Shown one piece after another: positions 8,295-16,310 of a stretch of 64,000 bases of DNA (positions are counted from its first letter, which is position 1; the number at the start of each line of letters is the position of its first letter). The DNA comes from Chlorobiota bacterium (GTDB lineage: Bacteria; Bacteroidota; Bacteroidia; Bacteroidales; VadinHA17): the NCBI GenBank assembly GCA_013152085.1, contig JAADHC010000030.1:10018-74017 (forward strand). The letters run 5' to 3'. The position numbers and the translations under genes were made by a program. The notes under the pieces are model-generated. The model did no database searches. It was given only the letters and a program-made list of their open reading frames with translations, and had not been told where the DNA came from.

Positions 8295-10130
8295 ATGAAT
8301 GCTGAAAAACAAGAAGCCACATTGGACACACAAAGAAAAAACCTACCTGATTCCCCCGGCGTTTATCTTTTCTACAATAGGGAAGGACAGGTAATCTATG
8401 TTGGCAAGGCAAAGAATTTGAGAAAAAGGGTAGCTTCTTATTTTAATAAAAACATATCGGGGAAAACCCGGGTACTGGTAAAAAAAACCGTTGCCCTAAA
8501 ACATATTGTAGTTGATACAGAATCGGATGCTTTGTTGCTGGAAAACAACCTGATAAAGAAATATCAGCCACGGTACAATATTTTGCTCAAGGATGATAAA
8601 AGTTATCCCTGGATTTGTATAAAGAAAGAAGCTTTCCCAAGAGTGTTTCTGACACGAAACATAGTGAAGGACGGATCCGAATATTATGGTCCGTACGCCT
8701 CTGCTTTTATGGTTCGTACTCTGCTTAATCTGATCCGGAAGCTCTACCCGCTGAGAACCTGTAAATACAACCTTTCAGAACAAAATATAAGGGCAGGAAA
8801 GTTCAAGCCTTGCCTGGAGTACCATCTGGGGAGCTGTAAGGCTCCATGCATCGGGAAACAAACGTCGGAGGATTATGAAAATGCACTTTCCGGTGTAAGG
8901 CAGATAATGAGGGGTAACATCCGGGAAGTTATCAAGCAATTGAAAGATGAAATGGAAAAGTATGCGACACAATATCAGTATGAAAAGGCACAATTAATTA
9001 AAGAAAAACTTGAAGTCATCGAAACCTACCGGAGCAAAACGGTAATTGTGAATCCCTCGTTAACAAATACGGATGTTTTTTCTTATATTGAAAAGGGAAA
9101 TCTGACCGTAATAAACTACCTGAATATTATAAAAGGGGCTATAGTACAGTCTCATTCTGTCGAAGTAAAAAAGGTACTTGACGAAACCAGGGAGGATATA
9201 TTACTTTTAGTGATCAGTGAGTTCCGGCTGCGATTCAATAGTAAGGCAAGGCAAACCATAATACCCTTCAGAATATCCGAGGTGTTGACCGGGACAAAAT
9301 GGATTGTGCCTACCAGGGGAGATAAAAAGAAGCTGCTTGACCTTAGTGAACGGAATGCAAGGTTATATCTTCTGGAAAAAGAAAAAAAGGCAATAAATAT
9401 TTCAGGGAAAAGAGATACGTGGAAAAAACTGGAAATATTACAAAAGGACCTGAGGTTAAAGAAAATTCCTGTACACATTGAATGTTTTGACAATTCTAAT
9501 CTGCTGGGGACAAATCCGGTAGCAGCCTGTGTTGTCTTTAAGAACGGAAAACCGGCACGGAAGGAATACAGGCACTTTCATATAAAAACGGTTACTGGTC
9601 CGGATGATTTTGCATCGATGGAAGAAATAGTTATCCGCAGGTATAAGCGGTTGCTGCAGGAAAAAGCCGGACTGCCGCAACTTATTGTGATTGATGGTGG
9701 AAAGGGACAATTAAATGCGGCTCTGAAAGCTTTGGAAGAACTGAACCTGCAGAAAAAGATTGCCGTAGTCGGTATTGCCAAAAGACTTGAAGAGATTTAC
9801 TTTCCGCACGATCCGGTACCGATGTATCTTGATAAGACAGGTATTTCCCTGAAAATGATTCAACGGATCAGAGATGAGGCTCACCGTTTCGGGATAACCT
9901 TTCACCGGAACATGCGAAGCAAACAGTTTATAAACCTGAGTCTTAATGATATTCCCGGAATAGGTCGGATAACCATACGGGAACTCATGAAAAAATATAA
10001 AAGTGTAGAGAATCTGAAAAGAGTTGAGATAAAGGAACTTGAGAAACTCATTGGCAAATCAAAAACAAAAAAGCTTTTAAAATATCTCGCAAACAATCCT
10101 CCTGATAATGAGGCAGAAGAGAAGGATTAA
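8295..10130 (+). CDS. uvrC: Excinuclease ABC subunit C (UvrC)
   Basis: UvrC makes both incisions around a DNA lesion during nucleotide excision repair. The 611-residue protein has an N-terminal GIY-YIG nuclease (SPGVYLFYNREGQVIYVGKA), a Cys cluster typical of the family (CLEYHLGSCKAPC), a UVR helix hairpin (YEKAQLIKEKLEVIE), an RNase H-like nuclease domain (ECFDNSN, VIDGGKGQLNAA) and C-terminal helix-hairpin-helix motifs (DIPGIGRITIRELMKKY). The frame extends upstream to a TTG at 8238, but the -7 element at 8282 lies between, so ATG 8295 (MNAEKQEAT) is chosen. Confidence 0.95.
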   Translation: MNAEKQEATLDTQRKNLPDSPGVYLFYNREGQVIYVGKAKNLRKRVASYFNKNISGKTRVLVKKTVALKHIVVDTESDALLLENNLIKKYQPRYNILLKDDKSYPWICIKKEAFPRVFLTRNIVKDGSEYYGPYASAFMVRTLLNLIRKLYPLRTCKYNLSEQNIRAGKFKPCLEYHLGSCKAPCIGKQTSEDYENALSGVRQIMRGNIREVIKQLKDEMEKYATQYQYEKAQLIKEKLEVIETYRSKTVIVNPSLTNTDVFSYIEKGNLTVINYLNIIKGAIVQSHSVEVKKVLDETREDILLLVISEFRLRFNSKARQTIIPFRISEVLTGTKWIVPTRGDKKKLLDLSERNARLYLLEKEKKAINISGKRDTWKKLEILQKDLRLKKIPVHIECFDNSNLLGTNPVAACVVFKNGKPARKEYRHFHIKTVTGPDDFASMEEIVIRRYKRLLQEKAGLPQLIVIDGGKGQLNAALKALEELNLQKKIAVVGIAKRLEEIYFPHDPVPMYLDKTGISLKMIQRIRDEAHRFGITFHRNMRSKQFINLSLNDIPGIGRITIRELMKKYKSVENLKRVEIKELEKLIGKSKTKKLLKYLANNPPDNEAEEKD

Positions 10131-10148
10131 AACCAGAAATAACCGTAC

Positions 10149-11123
10149 TTATTTATTTCGGGTAACGGTAAATTCCGTAAGGATAATCATTGCTTCCTTT
10201 GCCGGAGAATCTTCATATTTTTCCAGAATCTCCAACGCATGATTTTTATAACGGGTCATAACGCTTTCTGCATAGTCTGTTCCGCCATAATGCTTTACGA
10301 AAGAAATGATTTCCCGGATTTCACGAAGAGGTTTTGGGTTGTGTCTGATCAACGATAAAATATGTTTTTTTTCATTTCGCGGAGCTACTGACAAAGCATA
10401 AATAACAGGCAGCGTGAGTTTCTTTTCCTGAAGGTCATTGCCTACGGGTTTGCCTATGGTCCCATTGCTTTGATAGTCAAAAAGGTCATCTTTAATCTGA
10501 AAAGCCATTCCGACCAATTCACCAAAACGGGCAAAATCATTGAGTATCTCGGGTTGATCGCTGACTGCCTTAGCCCCACAGTGTGTACAGGCGGAGATTA
10601 ATGTAGCGGTCTTTTTACGGATAATCTTAAAATAATCATCCTCTGTGAGATTCAGCTTTCTGGATTTTTGTAATTGAAAGATTTCTCCTTCGCTCATTTC
10701 ACGTACGGCAGTTGATACGATCTCAAGTAAATCGTAGCGTTTGTGTTCAATGGCAAGCAACAGGCCCTTCGCCAGTAAGAAATCACCGGTAAGTACGGCA
10801 AGTTTGGATTTCCACAAAGCATTAAGAGAGAAGAAACCGCGTCGCTCATAAGAATCGTCCACCACATCATCATGAACGAGGGTTGCAGTATGTAATAGCT
10901 CAATCAGTGCAGCAGCTGTATAAGTTCCATCGTTTACATCACTGAGCATTTTGGATGTCAGAAGCACAAAAAGTGGCCGGATTTGCTTTCCTTTTCGGCG
11001 GAGAATAAAACGGGTGACAATATCCAATAGGGGAACCTGGCTTTTCAGTGCCCCGCGGAAATATTTCTCAAACTCTTTTAGCTCCTGTGTAACAGGCGAT
11101 TTTATTTTATCCAGTGTATTCAT
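10149..11123 (-). CDS. ispB: Polyprenyl synthetase (trans-isoprenyl diphosphate synthase)
   Basis: The enzyme adds isopentenyl units to an allylic diphosphate to make the long chain for quinone side chains. The 324-residue protein has the first Asp-rich motif in LVHDDVVDDS and the second in FQIKDDLFDYQ, plus the GKPVGNDLQEKKLTLPV segment between domains. The small residues before the first motif (LLHTATLVHDD) fit a long-chain (octaprenyl-type) enzyme, but chain length cannot be read with certainty. It is transcribed towards uvrC, with only 18 bases between the two stop codons. A TACCTTTG word lies just upstream of the start. Confidence 0.9.
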   Translation of the reverse strand: MNTLDKIKSPVTQELKEFEKYFRGALKSQVPLLDIVTRFILRRKGKQIRPLFVLLTSKMLSDVNDGTYTAAALIELLHTATLVHDDVVDDSYERRGFFSLNALWKSKLAVLTGDFLLAKGLLLAIEHKRYDLLEIVSTAVREMSEGEIFQLQKSRKLNLTEDDYFKIIRKKTATLISACTHCGAKAVSDQPEILNDFARFGELVGMAFQIKDDLFDYQSNGTIGKPVGNDLQEKKLTLPVIYALSVAPRNEKKHILSLIRHNPKPLREIREIISFVKHYGGTDYAESVMTRYKNHALEILEKYEDSPAKEAMIILTEFTVTRNK

Positions 11124-11133
11124 TTCGTATACG

Positions 11134-11141
11134 CAAAGGTA
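11134..11141 (-). promoter_or_regulatory. -7 element TACCTTTG upstream of polyprenyl synthetase gene
   Basis: On the minus strand the word matches TAnnTTTG and ends 10 bases before the ATG at 11123, implying a very short 5' leader. No clear -33 box is seen. Confidence 0.45.
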
Positions 11142-11245
11142 ACCATTGTTTATTTTCGAAGGAATAAATGTTTAAGAACATTACAAAATAGTCATTATAC
11201 TTTGTGATTATGACTTTTATCGTATTCTGATATCATACATATTTA

Positions 11246-11253
11246 TATATTTG
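11246..11253 (+). promoter_or_regulatory. -7 element TATATTTG upstream of arsR-type gene
   Basis: The word matches TAnnTTTG, 22 bases before the ATG at 11276. The surroundings are AT-rich, so chance occurrence is more likely than for the other sites. Confidence 0.4.
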
Positions 11254-11275
11254 CATGTGTTTAATATGATGCATT

Positions 11276-11572
11276 ATGATGCTTAAAGAATTAAATCCGG
11301 AACAATTGGAAAAAGCGGCAGGTATGTTGAAGGCCATTGCACATCCGATGAGAATTGCAATATTGAGCCATCTTGAAGAGGGGAAAAAACTTACGGTGAC
11401 GGAGATTCATAACCTGCTTAAAATTGAACAATCCACAACCTCCCATCATCTTGGAATTTTAAAAGACAAAGGCGTATTGTCGTCCCAGCGGGACGGTAAA
11501 AACACTTATTATTTTCTACGGCATGACAATCTGCGGCAGATTGTTGATTGTGTGAGCCAGTGTGCCCGCTAA
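11276..11572 (+). CDS. ArsR-family winged-helix regulator
   Basis: The 98-residue protein is a compact ArsR/SmtB-type helix-turn-helix repressor: AIAHPMRIAILSHLEEG, then the recognition region TEIHNLLKIEQSTTSHHLGILKDKGVLSSQRDGKNTYY. The ELCVCDL-type metal site of ArsR is absent (the region reads LTVTEIHNLL), so it is not an obvious arsenic or cadmium sensor. The only cysteines are the CVSQC pair at the C-terminus, a possible metal or redox site. No target operon is adjacent; queD follows 84 bases later with its own -7 element. Confidence 0.85.
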   Translation: MMLKELNPEQLEKAAGMLKAIAHPMRIAILSHLEEGKKLTVTEIHNLLKIEQSTTSHHLGILKDKGVLSSQRDGKNTYYFLRHDNLRQIVDCVSQCAR

Positions 11573-11626
11573 GCTTTAAGTTGAAAATAGCCGTCGACAA
11601 GAAATGACTGATTCCACCTTTTCTGC

Positions 11627-11634
11627 TATCTTTG
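11627..11634 (+). promoter_or_regulatory. -7 element TATCTTTG upstream of queD
   Basis: A TAnnTTTG match 22 bases before the queD ATG at 11657. It suggests queD and probably polA and nfo are transcribed independently of the arsR-type gene. Confidence 0.5.
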
Positions 11635-11656
11635 TAAGAAGCTTAGTATAATAAAA

Positions 11657-12103
11657 ATGACCGTAATCCGGGTAACAAAATCATTCTCATTTGAGATGGC
11701 ACATGCATTATGGAATTATGATGGTCCCTGCCGTCATATTCATGGTCATTCATATAAATTATGGGTTACCGTTAAAGGGGTTCCCGAACGCGGAAATTCT
11801 GACCCGAAAAAAGGAATGGTAATTGATTTCGGGGATTTAAAGAAAATAGTTTACCGCAATATTGTTTCCCGCTTCGACCATGCCCTGATCATTTCAGAGG
11901 AAAGCCGGCAGGAAATTACCGGTAATGCGGAACAACTCTTTGATAAACTTGAGGTACTGTCTTTCCAGCCCACAAGCGAAAACCTGATTCTCTACTTTGC
12001 TTCAATTCTGAAAGAAAACATCCCAGGTAATATTACCCTGGCAAAACTTAAACTACAGGAGACGGAAACCTCGTATGTCGAATGGTACATGGAGGACAAT
12101 TAA
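11657..12103 (+). CDS. queD: 6-carboxytetrahydropterin synthase QueD / PTPS family
   Basis: QueD converts dihydroneopterin triphosphate to 6-carboxy-tetrahydropterin, the second step of queuosine/7-deazaguanine synthesis. In the 148-residue protein the zinc histidines are in FEMAHAL and CRHIHGH, with the catalytic Cys in GPCRHIHGH, as expected for the QueD/PTPS family. Further family residues are SRFDHALI and PTSENL. The sequence alone does not fully separate QueD from 6-pyruvoyl-tetrahydropterin synthase. Other que genes are not in the window. polA begins 23 bases after its stop codon. Confidence 0.88.
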   Translation: MTVIRVTKSFSFEMAHALWNYDGPCRHIHGHSYKLWVTVKGVPERGNSDPKKGMVIDFGDLKKIVYRNIVSRFDHALIISEESRQEITGNAEQLFDKLEVLSFQPTSENLILYFASILKENIPGNITLAKLKLQETETSYVEWYMEDN

Positions 12104-12126
12104 CCAGCCAAGAACATTTATTTTTT

Positions 12127-14904
12127 ATGGAAGGAAACCGGAAGTTGATTTTAATTGATGCTTATGCCCTGATATTCAGGTCATATTATGCTTTTATACG
12201 CAATCCGAGAATTACCTCCAAAGGTCAAAACACATCAGCGGTTTTTGGTTTTACCTTAACCCTGGATGATCTGATCCGTAAATTTAGCCCGGGACATATT
12301 GCTATTGTATTTGATCCTCCGCGTCCTACATTCAGACACAAAATTTATCCGAAATATAAGGCAAACCGGGAACAAACACCCGAAGATATTAAATCGGCGG
12401 TCCCATACATAAAACAACTGGCAGAAGCGTATGGAATTCCGATTCTGGAAATTCCCGGATACGAAGCCGATGATGTGATCGGAACCTTATCAAAAAAGGC
12501 TGCAGCATCAGGATACCGGTCTTTTATGGTGACTTCTGATAAGGATTATTTACAATTGTTATCTCCGGATGTATATATGCTGAAACCCCCACGGGGCGGC
12601 GGCAATTACGAAATTATCGGAATGGATGATCTTCCGGAGGTTTTCCACGTGGAAAACCCCGGGCAGGTTATTGACATCCTGGCATTGTGGGGGGACAGCT
12701 CGGATAATATTCCGGGAGCACCGGGAGTAGGTCAGAAAACAGCTATAAAACTGATTGAAGAATTCGGTTCCCTGGAAAATCTTCTGGCTAATACGGACAA
12801 GCTTAAAGGAAAATTGAAGGAAAACATTGAAAATAATAAAAAACAAATCCTCCTTTCCAAAGATCTGGCTACGATCAGAACCGATGTAAAACTTGGTTTT
12901 GATCTGGAAACCATGAAATACCGGGGACCGGACAAGATAATGTTGACCGGGCTTTTCAGGAAGCTGGAATTTAATACTCTGGCTAAACGCCTGATAGGAC
13001 ATGAAACGAATAAACAGGAAAATTTGCAACAGGGGTCTCTTTTTTCAGGGCAGGAGCAAAAATCAGAAAGTAACCAACAGGAAGAGAAGAAAGAAACAAT
13101 TCAATCCGTCAAACACCTGTACCGCCAACTAAACACAAAGGAGGAGATGCGGATTTTAATCGGACAACTTTCCGAAGCAAAAGCGTTTTGTTTTGATTCC
13201 GAAACCACGAGCCTGGATGTTATGTCTGCAGAACTGGTCGGGATATCTTTTGCTTTTAAGGATCATGAAGCGTGGTGGGTTCCCGTTCCGGAGAACAGGG
13301 CAGAAGCTTTACGTATTCTGGAAGAATTTCGTCCGGTTTTTGAAGATGAAAACGTAATGAAAATCGGGCAAAATCTGAAGTTCGACCTTCATATCCTGCG
13401 AAATTATGATCTTCCGGTTAAAGGAAAGCTGTTCGACACGATGCTGGCACATTACCTGCTGTACCCGGATCAGCGGCATAACCTTAATTTCATGGCAGAG
13501 AGTCTGCTGAATTATACACCTGTGCATATTGAAGAAATTATCGGAGATAAAAAACAGCAACAACTATCCATGCGCGATGCAAATAAGGAAGAACTCAAAG
13601 AATATGCGGCCGAAGATGCGGATATTACGTGGCAATTGTGGGAATTATTGTCACGGGAGTTGAAGAAACAGGAGATGATGACATTGGCTGAAAAAATAGA
13701 AATGCCCCTGGTAGAGGTTCTTCTGGAAATGGAACGAACGGGTTTTCGTGTTGACAGAAAGATTCTGGACAATTATGCAGGTCAGTTAAGAGACGATCTG
13801 GTCAGCCTTGAAAAGGAGATTCACGAAATGGCAGGAGAAGCTTTTAATGTCTCATCCCCGAAACAACTGGGCGTGATCCTGTATGAAAGATTGAAAATCA
13901 CGGATAATATCCGGAAGACAAAAACAAAGCAGTATTCCACCAGCGAAGAAACACTAATGCAACTGTCGGACAAGCATCCGATCGTTGGAAAGGTTCTGGA
14001 ATACCGGTCCGTGCGAAAATTACTCACTTCCTATATCGAACCGCTTCCCTTTCTGATCAATCCTGAAACCGGGAGGATACATACCGAATTCAACCAGGCC
14101 ATTGCAGTTACCGGGAGGCTTAGTTCTGCTAATCCGAACCTGCAAAATATTCCGGTAAGGGAAGAGCGGGGCAGGGAGATAAGGAAGGCCTTTGTTGCTT
14201 CTGACAGTCAGCACATCATCCTTTCTGCCGATTACTCGCAAATCGAACTTCGCCTGATGGCTCATTTTAGCGGCGATGAAGAAATGATGCTGGCATTCAG
14301 GAAAAATAGGGACATACACATCGCTACGGCGGCTAAAATTTATGAAGTTCCCGAAGAGGAAGTTTCTCGTGAAATGAGGAACCATGCAAAAACCGCGAAT
14401 TTTGGGATTATTTACGGGATCAGTGCCTTTGGGCTGGCACAACGGTTGCAGCTTTCACGGACAAAAGCCAAAGAAATAATAGACGGATATTTCCGGTCAT
14501 TCCCCGGAGTAAAGAAATATATGGACGAAAGTATTGCACGGGCAAGGGAAAAAGGTTATGCGGAAACCATTTTCGGCCGGAGGAGATATTTACGGGATAT
14601 TCATTCATCGAATTCGGTTGTACGCAGTATGGCGGAAAGAAACGCCATAAATGCACCCATTCAGGGCTCCGCAGCGGACATTATTAAGCTGGCCATGATC
14701 AATATCCACCGGAAACTTAAAAATACGGGATATCGCTCTAAAATGATCTTACAGGTACATGACGAACTATTATTTGATGTATATAAACCGGAAAAAGACC
14801 TATTGATTGATTTGGTAAGAGAGGAAATGGAACATGTGGTGAAGTTAAAAGTACCGCTGGTTGTTGACTATGGGACAGGAGACAATTGGCTTGAAGCGCA
14901 TTAA
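12127..14904 (+). CDS. polA: DNA polymerase I
   Basis: The 925-residue, full-length enzyme fills gaps and removes RNA primers. It has the 5'-3' exonuclease domain (LILIDAYALIFRSYYAF, TSDKDYLQLL, GDSSDNIPGAPGVGQKTA), a 3'-5' exonuclease domain whose catalytic acids look intact (FDSETTSLD, QNLKFDLHILRN, YAAEDADIT), and the polymerase domain with motif A (ADYSQIELRLMAHFSGDE), motif B (RNHAKTANFGIIYGIS) and motif C (QVHDELLFDV). The frame opens at 12082 inside queD, but ATG 12127 (MEGNRKLILIDAYAL) fits the family. A 20-base palindrome with the parS-type core sits inside the gene at 12639-12658. Confidence 0.97.
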   Translation: MEGNRKLILIDAYALIFRSYYAFIRNPRITSKGQNTSAVFGFTLTLDDLIRKFSPGHIAIVFDPPRPTFRHKIYPKYKANREQTPEDIKSAVPYIKQLAEAYGIPILEIPGYEADDVIGTLSKKAAASGYRSFMVTSDKDYLQLLSPDVYMLKPPRGGGNYEIIGMDDLPEVFHVENPGQVIDILALWGDSSDNIPGAPGVGQKTAIKLIEEFGSLENLLANTDKLKGKLKENIENNKKQILLSKDLATIRTDVKLGFDLETMKYRGPDKIMLTGLFRKLEFNTLAKRLIGHETNKQENLQQGSLFSGQEQKSESNQQEEKKETIQSVKHLYRQLNTKEEMRILIGQLSEAKAFCFDSETTSLDVMSAELVGISFAFKDHEAWWVPVPENRAEALRILEEFRPVFEDENVMKIGQNLKFDLHILRNYDLPVKGKLFDTMLAHYLLYPDQRHNLNFMAESLLNYTPVHIEEIIGDKKQQQLSMRDANKEELKEYAAEDADITWQLWELLSRELKKQEMMTLAEKIEMPLVEVLLEMERTGFRVDRKILDNYAGQLRDDLVSLEKEIHEMAGEAFNVSSPKQLGVILYERLKITDNIRKTKTKQYSTSEETLMQLSDKHPIVGKVLEYRSVRKLLTSYIEPLPFLINPETGRIHTEFNQAIAVTGRLSSANPNLQNIPVREERGREIRKAFVASDSQHIILSADYSQIELRLMAHFSGDEEMMLAFRKNRDIHIATAAKIYEVPEEEVSREMRNHAKTANFGIIYGISAFGLAQRLQLSRTKAKEIIDGYFRSFPGVKKYMDESIARAREKGYAETIFGRRRYLRDIHSSNSVVRSMAERNAINAPIQGSAADIIKLAMINIHRKLKNTGYRSKMILQVHDELLFDVYKPEKDLLIDLVREEMEHVVKLKVPLVVDYGTGDNWLEAH
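12639..12658. promoter_or_regulatory. parS-like 20-base palindrome inside polA
   Basis: The palindrome has core TTTTCCACGTGGAAAA, extended by GG/CC to 20 perfectly symmetric bases. It shares TTCCACGTGGAA with the site at 6311-6326 but has T instead of G at the second parS position. It encodes VFHVEN in the 5'-nuclease part of polA. It may be a weaker second ParB site, or a chance palindrome. Confidence 0.4.
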
Positions 14905-14931
14905 AGAACATTGGACATTAAACGAGGAAAA

Positions 14932-15786
14932 ATGAAATATGTTGGTGCACATGTAAGTACTTCGGGCGGGGTGGAAAACGCCCCGGTAAATGCCCACAGC
15001 ATCGGAGCTAAAGCATTCGCCCTGTTTACTAAGAATCAACGGCAGTGGGTAGTGAAACCCCTGGAGGAACGAAACATTTTCGCATTTAAAGAAAATATTC
15101 GGCAATATCATTACAGCCCGGACCATATTCTTCCGCATGACAGTTACCTGATCAATCTCGGCCATCCGGAAAAAGAAGGACTCGATAAATCACGGAAAGC
15201 TTTCCTGGATGAGATGCAAAGATGTGAACAACTGGGGCTGAACCGGTTAAATTTCCATCCGGGAAGCCATCTGAAAAAAATCAGCGAAGCAGACTGCCTC
15301 AAAAGAATTTCGGAATCCGTAAATCTGGTACTTAATAAAACATCGGGAGTCTCAGCCGTCATTGAAAATACGGCCGGGCAGGGGACCAACCTCGGATATA
15401 CTTTCGAACAAATCCGGGTAATTATTGAAGGGGTAGATGATAAAAACCGCGTGGGTGTTTGTTTCGACACCTGTCATGCCTATACGGCCGGCTATGATAT
15501 AAAAACGAAGGAAGGCTATGAAGAAACATTTAAACAGTTTGATGAGATAATCGGACTATCATATCTGAAAGGCATGCATTTAAATGATTCAAAGAAACCC
15601 CTGGATTCGCATGTGGACCGTCATGACAACCTGGGAGCAGGATGGCTTGGGCTGGATGTTTTTAAACGCATTATGAATGATCCTCGGTTTGACGGAATTC
15701 CCATGATTCTCGAAACACCCGATGATTCCAAATGGGCCGGGGAAATCCGGACATTATATTCTTTTGTACTAAAAAAGCCCGATTAA
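14932..15786 (+). CDS. nfo: Endonuclease IV (AP endonuclease)
   Basis: The enzyme cleaves the backbone 5' of abasic sites in base-excision repair. The 284-residue TIM-barrel protein has the zinc-site motifs [35 protein letters not shown] and ILETPD, plus the N-terminal [11 protein letters not shown]. The frame opens at a TTG at 14911; ATG 14932 (MKYVGAHV) is the conventional start. It lies just behind polA, giving a repair pair that is probably co-transcribed. Confidence 0.95.
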   Translation: MKYVGAHVSTSGGVENAPVNAHSIGAKAFALFTKNQRQWVVKPLEERNIFAFKENIRQYHYSPDHILPHDSYLINLGHPEKEGLDKSRKAFLDEMQRCEQLGLNRLNFHPGSHLKKISEADCLKRISESVNLVLNKTSGVSAVIENTAGQGTNLGYTFEQIRVIIEGVDDKNRVGVCFDTCHAYTAGYDIKTKEGYEETFKQFDEIIGLSYLKGMHLNDSKKPLDSHVDRHDNLGAGWLGLDVFKRIMNDPRFDGIPMILETPDDSKWAGEIRTLYSFVLKKPD

Positions 15787-15913
15787 CAGAGGACAGGGAT
15801 TTATTTTTACAGTACGTTCTTCACCTGACCGGTAACCTGCCCGTCGGAAATGATCTGTAGAAAAACCTTAAAAAATACAGGATACATCCTTGCCGAAAAT
15901 GAAAAAGGAGAAC

Positions 15914-16153
15914 ATGAAAATTAAAATAAGCACATATGGTATTATCCGCGAGGTTTTACCAGTAACAAAATGGGAGTGCAATAACAATAACTCCGTACCG
16001 CTGGGGAAAGTTGTAGAAGAGATCAAAGAGAAATATCCTGATCTGTCCAAATATAAATTTGTTACTGCCGTAAATAATGTAATTTCAGAATCGGGGGAAA
16101 AACTGTCTGAAGGAGATGAAATTACTTTTATCCCCCCATTTGCCGGAGGTTGA
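15914..16153 (+). CDS. moaD: MoaD/ThiS-family sulfur carrier protein
   Basis: A 79-residue ubiquitin-fold protein ending in the essential Gly-Gly (PPFAGG). MoaD carries sulfur as a C-terminal thiocarboxylate for molybdopterin synthase. ATG 15914 is chosen because AAAGGAG (15904-15910) precedes it at good spacing, one of few Shine-Dalgarno matches in the window; ATGs at 15890 and 15899 are in frame. The segment DEITFIPPFAGG favours MoaD over ThiS. No MoaE is next to it; an E1-like adenylyltransferase gene lies at 40788. Confidence 0.8.
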   Translation: MKIKISTYGIIREVLPVTKWECNNNNSVPLGKVVEEIKEKYPDLSKYKFVTAVNNVISESGEKLSEGDEITFIPPFAGG

Positions 16154-16310
16154 TCCTCCTGTCTGCCATATTTCATCCTGTCGGTTTCAAATCGTGGTTG
16201 ATGGGGATTTTTTCCAGGGTATCAGGATACCAGGGAGGGCTTGAGCTTAAAATATTCAAAGCACGATATATCCGTATAATCAGGCAGGTTTTATGTCAAA
16301 CAGCAGATGT

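Noticed and set aside
13309-14442. Several minus-strand frames of 60-140 codons
   Set aside because: All are antisense to the well-supported polA gene.
16218-16231. GGTATC-AG-GATACC dyad between moaD and the S41 gene as a terminator
   Set aside because: A two-base loop is too small and no T-run follows; it could be an operator, but nothing supports it.
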